NCBI GenBank assembly: GCA_023313575.1
Contig: JAJTTP010000007.1
Coordinates: 930,001 to 994,000, forward strand
Direction of reading: 5' to 3'
DNA: 64,000 bases
Source: Eutypella sp. D-1
Taxonomy: Eukaryota > Ascomycota > Sordariomycetes > Xylariales > Diatrypaceae
A program made the position numbers and the translations under genes. The number at the start of each line of letters is the position of its first letter. Within the stretch, counting starts at the first letter, position 1. Positions 22,958 to 34,000 of the stretch are shown here, one piece after another. The notes below the pieces were generated by a model. The model did no database searches. It had not been told where the DNA came from and saw nothing but the letters and a program-made list of their open reading frames with translations.

Positions 22958-25900
22958 ATGGGTGGCCATCTGAAGTCCCGCTTCAAAGACAAACTCCTGA
23001 GGAGGAGAGATAGTGTATCCCACTCGACGCCTTCTAGTAACGGTAGCAGCAGCCTCAAGCATGATGGGGCCTCCAGCACGCATACGCAACATACGACGCA
23101 GGCGCACTCACTTGTTAGCGGTGGGGATGGCCCCTCGAGGCAGAACTCTATCAGCGGCGACGGCGGCGGCGAGCACCACGAGGAAGACGGTGGCCATGAG
23201 AGCGACCATGAACGGGATCATGAGGAGCACAGACATGCTGCTCGAGACGACTACAATGACCGTGAAAGGGCCCAGGAGAACGGCGCTATTTATCGCCCGC
23301 TATCACCGATGGCGCCGGGACAAGGACCGGGACGACCAGGATCACCTGATTCTAGCCCCCACGGTGCCAAGAAGCACAGCAGCTACCATCACCGACGACC
23401 CATTCTCCAATTCTTAACCCGGAAAATTAGCGGCGACGGCAACAGCCGTGGTAGCCCATCGTTGCCGTCTGGAAGGTCATGGTCATTTGTGCACGAGAGA
23501 CCAAGTTTGCTAAGCCCGTCGGGAACCGGGGAGAAAGGAGGAGCAGGAGGAGCAGGAGGAGGAGAAGGGGGAGAAGGAGGATCATCATCTTTGAAGAGTG
23601 GCAAGAGTAATAAGAGTGATAGGGCAGGTGGTGGTGAAAGAGGAGAAGGGGGTAATCAGGTTGCTGTTGGTGAAGGCAGCGGCGGCGGCGGCGGCGGCAA
23701 CGGCAGCAGTGGCAGTGGCTGGAAGAAAGGGAGACTAAGGTGGACGGCGCCGAACTCACCCTCGCGCTCGCCCTCACCATGGATGCATCTGAAATCTCCA
23801 GCATCACCAGCAACACCAACAAAAACCACGATAACTTTTGCTACAAACGACACGATTGATGATACAGCACCGGGCGGCGTTCTTCTCAATTCCCGCGAAA
23901 ACAACAATCCCCCAATAAACACCAATTCACATCGGGTCCATTTCGATGGCGGGAATCCTACTACTACGGCTTCGGCTACGGCTATGGCTACGGCTACTGT
24001 GGGTTCTGCAGCTCACTGGAAAGCTCCCGGAGTTCCCGCAACTTTCACTGTAGCCACTACAGATAGTGGTGGTGTAAGTGGTGGTGGTAGTGCACTAATA
24101 CCGACAGTACCGACAAGCAACAGCACTAATAGTAACTGGAATGATAAGAACGCCAATACCACCACCGCTAACACTGCTATCAGCGCTAATACCAGTACCA
24201 ACCCTGACCATTACCGTACTCGTAATAATTATCTTCAATTTCAACTTCAACCACCACCACAACCACCACCGCCACAACAACAACAACAACAACAACAACA
24301 GCAGCAGCAGAAGCAAAAGCAAAAACAAGAGAACTCATCAATTCACCAATCTCAATCATTGCCATCATCACAACAAAAACCACAACTACTCTCATTACCA
24401 CAGCCATCACAACCAGTTTTATCAACATCGACATCAACGTCGACTGTTCCTGTTCCCGTCCCCGTTCCCGTTCCCGTACCCAATGGTGATAGGTATCTAA
24501 ACGCCGCCGCCGCCACTACCGGTACTAACCAAATTACCGCGTCTGGTAAAGATCTACACGTTCAGGCTGCGCTCGACAGCATTTACGAAAATCGCCCCAC
24601 AACTGCCGCAACGCCATCAGTAGCATCAGTAGCCTCAGTAACCTCCTCAGCAGCATCGGTAGCATCGTCAACATCGGTAATACAACCAACTGAACCAACA
24701 AAAGCGACAGAAGCGACAACAACATCCACGATAACATCCACCAACAAAGCAAACACAGCAAACACAGTAAACACAGCAATTGTTCCTTCTCGTTCCGGTT
24801 CTCAGACACAACCTCGCGCTTCTTCCACCGCATTCACTGCATCTACTGCATCCACTGCATCCACTGCATCCCCTGCTTCTACCTCCTCCGTCTCTGGCGC
24901 CCTTCATGCTACTCGCGCAATCCCAAAACCTGCGACTGCGAGCACGAAGCTAACCTATAATCCCGACGTGGACGACGACAACGACGACAACGACGATGCC
25001 CATACAGACCACGAGTCATATCACCCTGTCCCTGAAATAGAATCACCAATTACCCCTTCCGTCGCTGTCATCAGTCCAAGCATAACCACCACTACTACCA
25101 CCACCACCACCACAGCCACCACTTCACGATCTCCTTCTGTACAGCGACCTCCTGCTCCCCCAAGACGACAGAGTATCCTCCCCACTAACCAGACGAGGCT
25201 GATTAACACTCTCCTCAAATCTAACAATGGTAAAGAGGTAACCTCGACCGAACCCGATCAGCTTATACCTCTGAGTGGCAATATGGTGACCAGGAAAATC
25301 TGGGTCAAGAGACCCTTGGCTTCGGCCACCATGATTACCATTAACGAGGATGATCTCGTAGACGATGTCCGCGACCTCATCCTTCGCAAATACGCCAACT
25401 CTCTCGGTCGCCAATTCGATGCACCTGATATCACCCTACGTATAATTCCCCGCGAGAGGGAACCTGGCCGCGTTTTACAACCTGACGAGCCCATGAGCAG
25501 GACTCTCGATGCTAGTTATCCAGGCGGCCAAACTGTTGATGAGGCCCTACTGATCGATATCCCTGGCCGCCGAACTCCCAAGGCTTCTCCTAACCCTAGG
25601 TACTATGGCGACGACCGGCCTCACGAATCAGGCACTGATTACTTCCCTCCCTATCCGCCTGCCCATCACACCCCCAATTCGGCGACCTTCAACACGAGCC
25701 ATACCATCCATTTTCCCCCGTCCATGGCCGTCCTTGGTGGAGGGCAGCTTCCTGCTTTACCCTCCCCTGGTAGTGTCAGGCGGATGGGACAAGGCTCGCG
25801 GCCCAAAGCGCAGCGGATGCACACGGCTTCTCCGGCATCGACCGTCACCAACGGTGGCCACGCTTCACAGTCAGGTGCGCCACCGATCATCCTACAAAAT

Positions 25901-26093
25901 TACGCAAGACAACCTCGCTCAAGGACTCATTCAGGTGCTTCTTCAGATCACTCCGCCGCTGCCCACCCCCCGCCTCCCTCCCAGGCCGCCGCCGTACCAT
26001 CTCCCCCGGCCCCGGAACGAGTAGCCACCCCTCCCCCTCGCGTCTCTTCCCCTAGGCAATCGATCCGACCGAAGAAAACCAAACAGAAAGGAG

Positions 26094-26178
<85 letters not shown>

Positions 26179-26182
26179 ACAA

Positions 26183-26218
<36 letters not shown>

Positions 26219-27035
26219 AACCAGCCGCAAACTCAGCAGCTATCAAAACCGCAAACACCCGCGTTGCCATCGGGACTCCTGAACGGCGCCGTACCACCAA
26301 TCAACGTGCTGATCGTCGAGGATAACCCCATCAACCTACGACTGCTCGAGGCCTTCGTGAAGCGACTCAAGGTGCGGTGGCAGACCGCCATGAATGGATT
26401 GGAGGCCGTCAGCAAATGGCGTGCCGGCGGCTTCCATTTGGTTCTCATGGATATCCAGCTCCCTAAGATGAACGGACTTGAGGCCACCCGGGAGATTCGT
26501 CGGATAGAGAAGGTCAACAACATCGGCGTCTTCTCATCGAGCGCTAGTAGCGCCCTGAGCCCCGCCGAGAAGGAAAGGGTACCCGAGCCCGAGAAGGAGG
26601 AGGATCGGCTCGTGAATACCGAGATGTTCAAGAGCCCCGTCATCATCGTAGCGCTGACGGCGAGCTCGCTCCAGAGCGACAGGCACGAGGCGTTAGCAGC
26701 CGGCTGCAACGATTTCTTGACCAAGGTACGCCTCCTACTAAAGTTTTTCTTTTCTTGCATTCTTGCTTGCATATGCCCCTATCTTCAACACTAATGCCGG
26801 TTGAATTATATACTAACATGACGTGTCTGTATTATAGCCCGTCAACTTCGTATGGCTGGAACGCAAGGTCAAGGAATGGGGCTGCATGCAAGCTCTTATC
26901 GATTTCGACGGCTGGAGGAAGTGGAAGGACTTCTCGCAGAAGTCCGAGGAGGACGAAGCCAATAAAAAGGCCACCTCTACCTCCAAAGGCAAGGTCACGA
27001 AGAAGAACCGGCTCACGATGACCGCCGCTGCCTGA
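22958..27035 (+). CDS. ssk1: Ssk1-type response regulator of the osmostress phosphorelay
   Basis: Two exons, 22958-26725 and 26838-27035, encode 1,321 residues; the 112-base intron has donor GTACGC and branch ACTAAC. The N-terminal 740 residues are low-complexity (Ser, Thr, Gly, Asn, Gln). A conserved Ssk1 module (about 765-865, from MVTRKIWVKRPLASATMITI onward) precedes a disordered stretch and 41 glutamines (1047-1087). The receiver domain begins at about 1115, with acidic pocket E1121/D1122, phosphoacceptor D1165 in LVLMDIQLPKMNG, T1234 in VALTASS and K1256 in FLTK, all intact. The intron falls exactly after K1256; the second exon supplies PVNFVWLERKVKEWGCMQAL. Ssk1 receives phosphate from the histidine-phosphotransfer protein, and its unphosphorylated form activates the Hog1-type MAP kinase cascade. 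A 50-residue acidic/Ser insertion interrupts the receiver before the ALTAS strand, as known for filamentous-fungal Ssk1. Confidence 0.95.
24274..24309 (+). repeat. First polyglutamine tract of Ssk1
   Basis: About twelve consecutive CAA/CAG codons preceded by proline-glutamine repeats and followed by QK repeats, inside the disordered N-terminal half of the response regulator. Confidence 0.85.
26096..26218 (+). repeat. 41-codon polyglutamine tract, (CAGCAA)n hexamer
   Basis: Forty-one uninterrupted glutamine codons (residues 1047-1087 of the Ssk1-like protein), most of them as a perfect CAG-CAA alternation, breaking into mixed CAA and CAG runs at the 3' end. The tract ends about 30 residues before the receiver domain. 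Length may vary between strains or be miscalled in assembly. Confidence 0.95.
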
Positions 27036-28126
27036 ACATCGTCAAATGTTGCCTGCTGCTGAAGTCTTTCGCGCCACTCCAGTCCAGTGCGCGTTTCGGA
27101 CGGCTGAAGCCAGCACGAGACCTCGAGAGTGTGATGGGATATATACCCGCTCAAAACTATCGCCGCCGCCTAAAACCGTTCTAGGCGATGACCTGGAGCT
27201 CATTCGAACTACCACTATTCGGAACTAGAACTTAGACACTAGAAACGAGCAACACGAAACACGAACACGATCTACCTCCTATTTTTTTTTTCATCTGTTT
27301 TCTTTGCGAATGCCGAGACGCACAAACACCTGGCAGGATGGCATCGCCGCTACCATTAATCGAAGACTGCGGAGGTTGGCTCGTCCAAATTTATTAATTC
27401 TGGATCCGAGATGGTCCATCACAAGCAAGGGGGAGCAGGATCCTTACAGCGATTTGTTTCCGTCGAGCCCAATGCTGGTCGACTCGCATCAGACGGCCAG
27501 ACATGGCCTCGTGTGAACCGAAATCTTCTCCTGACGCCACATTATGGAAGGAGAGGCAGACGAGGGCTCGGGGCCAACCGATTCGAAGGAATTGGAAAGG
27601 GGGAGGGGCTCGAGGAGGGGAAAGGACAAGACTTAACCCGTACGCAACGTACAGGAAACACGGGAAACGCAGAGGGAGAGGAGGGGAGGAAATTAGTGGA
27701 CGGGGACGGTGACGGCGGGGGGAGTTGATGATGACTTGCCAGAGTACACGAATTGGGTCGGACGGATGATGGGATGATGGGATGCATACTAGGTGATGGA
27801 TTATGGATGGATGGATGGACGGAGGCATCACACACCATACATCACAACAAGTAAACGTACACGGTCTCGCGTGTGGAATAGGAAATTGATTTTTTTTTTC
27901 TCTCTGAGCGAACTTCTTAACCTACCTACGTGTCTATCTGTCTGTGAAGTAAAGAGGAGATAGGGAGAATATGCGAGCAATGGGAAAATGTTGTCTAGAT
28001 TGCAACCAACGGCTGGGTTTCCTGCTTGCGTTCCTTTGCTTCTCTTCTGCTTTTTGCCCGTCTGTTCGTGGCTAGGCTATAACTATACTGGTTTCGATAT
28101 CATAGGAGAGCGAGCCGCCCCTACCG

Positions 28127-28144
28127 CCCCCCCCCCCCCCCCCC
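28127..28144 (+). repeat. Homopolymer C(18) run
   Basis: Eighteen consecutive C on the upper strand, the same length as the G run at 6116-6133. Its neighbours show no gene. Confidence 0.9.
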
Positions 28145-29048
28145 TTTCACCGTGCTCTACAGTATGTTTTACGCATTTACGTATGTACGTACTCGTAGCT
28201 TGAAATATGGACTCCGATATGCTGCAGGCAGGCATCTGGTTTACATACTTACCGCAGTCAAATGGAGAAGTTGCGGTCACATGCGTCCATAACGGCGTCC
28301 TGGCTACTGGGCTGGTATGGTGGACTGGACTGGGCTAGCTACTCTAGTACGTACCTACTGTAGGTACCTCTCCCGCTAGCTAAGCTATTTTCTAGTACTT
28401 ATAAAAGCCGGCCCTAGCCAGCTGGCTTATACATAACCTCCCTAGGCACATATGTATCTAGTAACTTTTAGAACCAGAGCGGGGAGGGGGAGCGGGGACC
28501 CGGAGGAAGGTCTTGGCGCCGAGGTCTAGACCGGTTGGGACTATCTGTCTGTCTCTTGTCGTATTCCTGTAGGTATGATAACGCACCCACTGACTGGCTT
28601 AGAAGCATCATCTATCAGCCAGCCAGCCAGCGAACCAGCCAGCAACTTAGCTCTCTAGCCAACCAACTTCACTCCGACATTTCACTGTGTTAAACTACCT
28701 ACCTGACCTACCTACTTTAGTGAAAGTGTGTGTGTGTGTGTCTGCCTTTTATCGATATACTATTACTACTACTACTACTGTGTTATAATCACATACTCAA
28801 GGGGATAGGTAAGTAGGTTATTCTTAAGAAGTTCTCGCGTGGCTGGGGTTTGGCTTGAATTGTTGCTGGATTGGTCCGTTCCAAAGAGGCCTGGAAACCT
28901 TCACTTGAATTATTTCTTCTCCTGTTGTCACCCTTTCTTATTTATTTCTCTTTCTTTTTCTCTCTTTCTATCTCCGGCGGAACTGGGGATAGAATAGGAT
29001 TTACTACACGGGGTGTATTGTATTCGGGCACACACGAAATACACACGC

Positions 29049-29069
29049 ATATATATATATATATATATA
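29049..29069. repeat. (AT)n run just upstream of Isn1 start
   Basis: Ten AT units end 12 bases before the Isn1 start codon. It is too close to the ATG to serve as an ordinary TATA element unless the leader is extremely short. Confidence 0.85.
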
Positions 29070-29081
29070 CATACAGGAATC

Positions 29082-31027
29082 ATGACGACACGCTACCGGG
29101 TTGAATGTGAGTGCCCACCAATCCTTACCCTTAACCCTCCCCCCCCTCTCGGTCCGGAATTCGAACCTGGAACCGGGAAATACCTAGGGAGTATACATGG
29201 ATGATGAGAGTTGTGAGACGAAACGACCGAATTCCGAGGGCTAACTAGAGCGAACCTGTTCGTCACACTTGGCAGACGCACTCAAGACGCACAGGAGAGA
29301 CCAGTTCATAGGTACGTATGCTTCATTCGTTTGGTCTTCTCCTTTTTCGTATCTCGCATCTTGTATTCACCGCATCTTCCCGGCCAATTCTTCCCCGGGG
29401 GCTGGCTGGTTGTCCGCATGGCGGGAGGTCTAGAGCATTGTGGGCGGGCGGACGGGTAACTCTTTACCCTAACCCGGTGCATGGGTTGACGTGGGCGGAG
29501 CTATCCATGGTGCCGGATAATACCCCTATTTCCCTAGTCTCGCCGCCCCTGGTCCGAGCGTGTGATATCGAGTGTAATTTGCATTCGGAAATCCATTGCC
29601 TTTTTCACGCCCTCTACATGCATTTGACTTACATGATGCAGAATGGATCAAGGGACTGCTCGCCGTCCCCTTCGTGCTCTACTCCCAGCCGACCGGCGCT
29701 TTTGATCCGGAGGCCCCCAACATCTCCCAGGCTACCGAGGAGGCCCATCGCCGCTATGCTGAGATCATGAGGGATGTCGAGGTTATGCTCGATGACCATA
29801 GTAAGTCTCGTCCCTCTCCCAGCCATCGCCGATGCAGTGGCAATGATAGGTAGTGGTGGTAATTTGCTCACTCCTCACCCTCGCACAGTCGCGCACCAGA
29901 CGGCGGGAAGCAAGATGCCGTCGAAGCTGCGACTGTTAGTGCCGAGCATCGGAAGCTTCTTCACGCGACTGCCGCTGGAGGCGGCATTCAAATTCCAGGA
30001 CCGGCGGCGGCACATCTCGTCGCGGCGGTTCGTGCCGCCGTCGTTCAACGACGTGCGGTTGGTGCTCAACACGGCGCAGCTGATGGCGGTGACGACGTAC
30101 GGGCACCTGCGGCTGGCGACGTTCGACGGCGACGTGACGCTGTACGACGACGGGCAGAGCCTCGAGCCCGACAGCCCCGTAATACCGCGCATGCTCGACC
30201 TGCTGCGCAAGGACGTGCGCATCGGCATCGTCACCGCCGCTGGCTACACCTCCGCCGACCGCTACTACGCGCGCCTGCACGGTCTGCTGGACGCTGTGGC
30301 CTCGGCGCCGGACCTCTCGCCCCAGCAGCGCCGCAGCATCGTCATCATGGGCGGCGAGGCCAACTACCTGTTCGAATTCGACGCGTCGTCGCCGCACCTG
30401 CTGAGTCCCGTGCCCCGGCGACGCTGGCTAACGGCCGAGATGGCCGCGTGGTCCGAGCCCGCCATCACGGCGCTCCTCGACGTCGCCGAGGCCGCCCTCC
30501 GTGACTGCGTTCGCGCCATGGACCTCCCCGCTACCCTCATGCGCAAGGACCGCGCCGTCGGCATCATCCCCCACGGGCCCCACGCCCGCATCCCCCGCGA
30601 GTCCCTCGAGGAGACCGTCCTCCTCGTCCAGAAGATCCTCGAGGTCGGCGTCCAGGCCTCCGGCGCCGACCGCAGCTCCGCCGTCCCCTTCTGCGCCTTC
30701 AACGGCGGCCGCGACGTCTTCGTCGATATCGGCGACAAGAGCTGGGGCGTCAGCGTCTGCCAGAAGTGGTTTGGTGGCGGCGGAGGCTGGGGAGGAGGCG
30801 GTGGCGGCGGTGGTGATGGCGCCGAGGAGGCCGGCATCGTCGTCGGCGGCGATGAGTTCTCCATTAGCGGCGAGCACACCCTCCACGTCGGCGACCAGTT
30901 CCTCAGCGCCGGCAGCAACGACTTCAAGGCCCGCAGCGTCGGCACCACGGCCTGGATCGCCAACCCCTCCGAGACCGTAGAGCTGCTCGACGAGCTCGCC
31001 GACTTCATGGCTAAGAAGATCACATGA
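29082..31027 (+). CDS. isn1: IMP-specific 5'-nucleotidase Isn1
   Basis: Four exons: 29082-29106, 29276-29311, 29642-29800 and 29889-31027, giving 452 residues, close to the 450 of the yeast enzyme. The first two exons are tiny (25 and 36 bases) but restore the family's N-terminus, MTTRYRVEYALKTHRRDQFI followed by EWIKGLLAVPFVLYSQ. All three donors are GTGAGT, GTACGT or GTAAGT, and the phases fit. The core shows SKLRLLVPSIGSFF, SSRRFVPPSFNDVR, and the HAD-type catalytic DxD at D153/D155 in TFDGDVTLYDDG, then GIVTAAGYTSADRYYARLHG and CAFNGGRDVFVDIGDKSWGV. The enzyme turns IMP into inosine in the cytosol, part of purine nucleotide turnover. A Gly-rich insert of about 20 residues (WFGGGGGWGGGG...) follows the QKWFGG segment, and the third position of exon 4 is strongly GC-biased. 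Confidence 0.95.
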
Positions 31028-34000
31028 TGGTTGCCGTATCAGGGCAGCCGGGGCCACATTAGCATATACCGGCCGGGCAAGAAATATTCATACCCGGCGG
31101 GCGAGTTGCCGCTGGCCTATCGCATCAGGGCGTTCGAGAGTGCGATCGATATTCACTTGCCTACAAAATAAGAGCTCCTGCTTTCAACTGCATCGTTGGG
31201 GTTCAAATTTCATTGGGGGAGGCGGCGTTATGCCAGCCATTGACGAGACCAGCGGGTTTATCTTCATAATCATACTCATAGTCATGTGCATACGGAATTG
31301 AAAGTTGGACATTGAAAATCCATGATATCGACTTGACTTGGAGAGTCGTTGACAGGTCTTCAATTATTACTATGACTAGGTCACCAAGCATACAGTGTTC
31401 AAACCTACGTGAAGGTCTTTACGTCGGACGGTCATAACTTGCATCGCCTACCACATATCAACGCCGCAATAGCGACACAAGTTATGACTGTCTCAAAACT
31501 GCGCACGCCTCCTACACTACTATCTCCGCAGCGTACCTTCCACACCCCCTAGAGGTAAGATACCGTAGAAAGGGCCGTGTGCGGCACCTTGCAGACACTG
31601 CCATAGCACGGCTCATCCTCTGTCTAACCATCATCGCGGGACAAGCGATAATAGAAAATATCACACAGGGACGGGCACCAGCGTGTTGTCCTAGTCGCAC
31701 AACAGGAGTGAATTGTCGATTTTACGCCAAGGGGACCCGCATATCAAGGGGGTATCCAAGTACAGCATCAGAGGCGCTGCACGAGGCGCCGGCCAGACAT
31801 CGGGGATTTTGTGTAGGCCACATGGTTCACTTCAGGCTTATCGAGAAACTTATCAGTCGACTTCGTTGTTACCGGCGTTCATAGGATAGGTAAGTGTAAT
31901 GTGCTCGCGGCCCACCCCTGATGCGATGATATGCGTACTGTTCCGGGAGCCGTCATTACGTGATGCCTTCTACTGCCCTCGTAACGTTTCTCGTTGCTTC
32001 GGTTATCGCCCCGGCATCAATGGACAGTAGAGGCTCTTACATGAGATTGCGAAACGTTTCCAAAACGCTCCGTGTGCACAGAACGTGGTGTCTTGTCTGG
32101 GTTACAACACAACTGGAGCCGCGCGTCTGCGGCTAGGAGATATCGGTTGATTGGTGTCTTGACAGCTTGCTTAGCTTACTAGGCAGGCTAGACATCACGC
32201 TCATCAATAAAAGTCAAGGCTTCTCACATGGACTGCTAGACTGGAAGGTGATTTCAAGCCGTAGCGACTGGGGAATGAAGATGCGGCTGTAACGTCAGAT
32301 CACCACGTAACAAAAACGAATTTCGCATCAGCGCTGAATTTCCCGTGCCTACCTGAGGTGATGATATATATATATACTGGCCAACGTACCCGAACGGGGC
32401 CGAGATGGCTGGGCACGCCCGAGAAGATTTTGCTATCTCGTAAGCGAATACTACCAGCCCGCACAGGATCATTGCCTGACAGCGTGGCCGGGCAGAATGA
32501 ATAACCCAACTACCTGGTCGTGAATCGTTGTAGTATTCGGCTTCGAACTCCCTATCCCCGAGGAGGGGAGTAATGGTTATGTAAGCTGCCTTTGCCGCCA
32601 TTGCCGCCATGCCGACGCCGCTTGCGCCGGCCCCCTCAGACCCCAAATCGCAACCCGAAACGGCGTAGGCTGGTTGGCGGGTTGGTAGGTTACATAGTAG
32701 CTGGAGACAGCTTGGATAAATCCTTGTGATAGACGTGAGTAAGCACCCCAAGACACTCCCCACTCTCCTCCCATATGGTCTGTCACTCCTTTACCCAAGA
32801 CGACCGAGTGCGTCTGCCACACATGTAAATTAGTGATGGGGCGGGGCCACGATAGGCAGGATAGGCAGGTCATGACGCACTGTTAAAGAGATTAACCTCT
32901 GCACGTGTAAGATCTATGAGAAAGTAATTTTCCGTTTCGTTGATTTTCGCTCGTAGTTCATGAGGCGGGTGCGCCAAGTGCCGTGCTTGGCTTTCCGGGA
33001 TAATCTGTAGTGGTGAAAATTGATGCAATGAGATGTGATATCCTCACGATACGAGACGCCACGTTTCTCATCTCGTTGTTAAACCATGTGCTCGATCGTC
33101 AATATCGGACGATATATGCCTGGTAGTTTGTCGATCTGCTGAATCTCATGTGCCATGTATACCAAACTGGTAAGTGGTGACACTATGTAGATGATTTTGA
33201 TTAAGAGAGACATGGCTGTCAGACGGGTGCTACGAAACACAACACCTCGAACGGTATTTGGTTGTCTTACCCCTCCGTTTATTTTCCCTTTGTCTCCTAG
33301 ATTTATTCTCAACGAGTTATAGATTTGTCAAGGCGCTGAGGTGAGAGAGTTCGGGAAAACTCCTCCACTTTCTTCGCTTCGGGTCCTCCAACGATAAGAG
33401 AAGCGACGAATGTGACACCGACGCGGGGTTAAGCCTTGTCCCTGACCGCCTTCCACAGCAGAGCCGCATAAGCTTCAAGGTTTTCCCTTGGTCCATCTTA
33501 TCGAACTGGCCCCCGTCTTGACTGGCTTGTTCCTAGCCTGTGCGATGTCATCGGATGATGTGCATATGGCCTAAATAGACTTCTCTAGCTAGGTAGGCTG
33601 GTACCTGCCTTTGTATTGTTTCACCGCGTTTTCTATATATACTGGAGAAAGAATGCAGTTAGAACATTTCGATGTTTCTGTCCATTAGGAGAAGAGGTAA
33701 GCAAAGCCTCGTGACGGCAACTCCGAGGATGCTGCAAGGAATCTCTGGGCTCTTTCTATATCTGTCACCTTCAGCTGATTGACCCCTTACCCTTTCTCTG
33801 ATTATCTCTCGCGTGGCACTGGGTCCGCTTCTGTACTTCCGGTTGTTAAGCACATGTGCTTCTGCTCTCTGCGTGCACTCACATACACCGCTCCCCTTTA
33901 CCAAGACCAAGTACTGCGTGTCCAGCTTCACAAGGCGACCAATCGCCTGACCTTAGCGCAGTCGCCTTGTCTCAACGTGAATTTGCCTTAATTTCGGTCT

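Larger units (their letters stand above)
27036..29081. other. Intergenic region with Isn1 promoter
   Basis: The left part is the 3' region of the Ssk1 gene. A (GGAT)n-like stretch lies near 27765-27825, a C(18) run at 28127-28144, a GT run at about 28726-28741, and a C/T-rich stretch at 28890-28980 that probably precedes Isn1 transcription. An AT dinucleotide run lies at 29049-29069. Open frames in 27394-27838 lie on both strands and look random. Confidence 0.55.

Noticed and set aside
25943..26300. Poly-Leu and poly-Val/Ala frames opposite the Ssk1 glutamine tract
   Set aside because: Antisense reading of CAG/CAA repeats, not a membrane protein.
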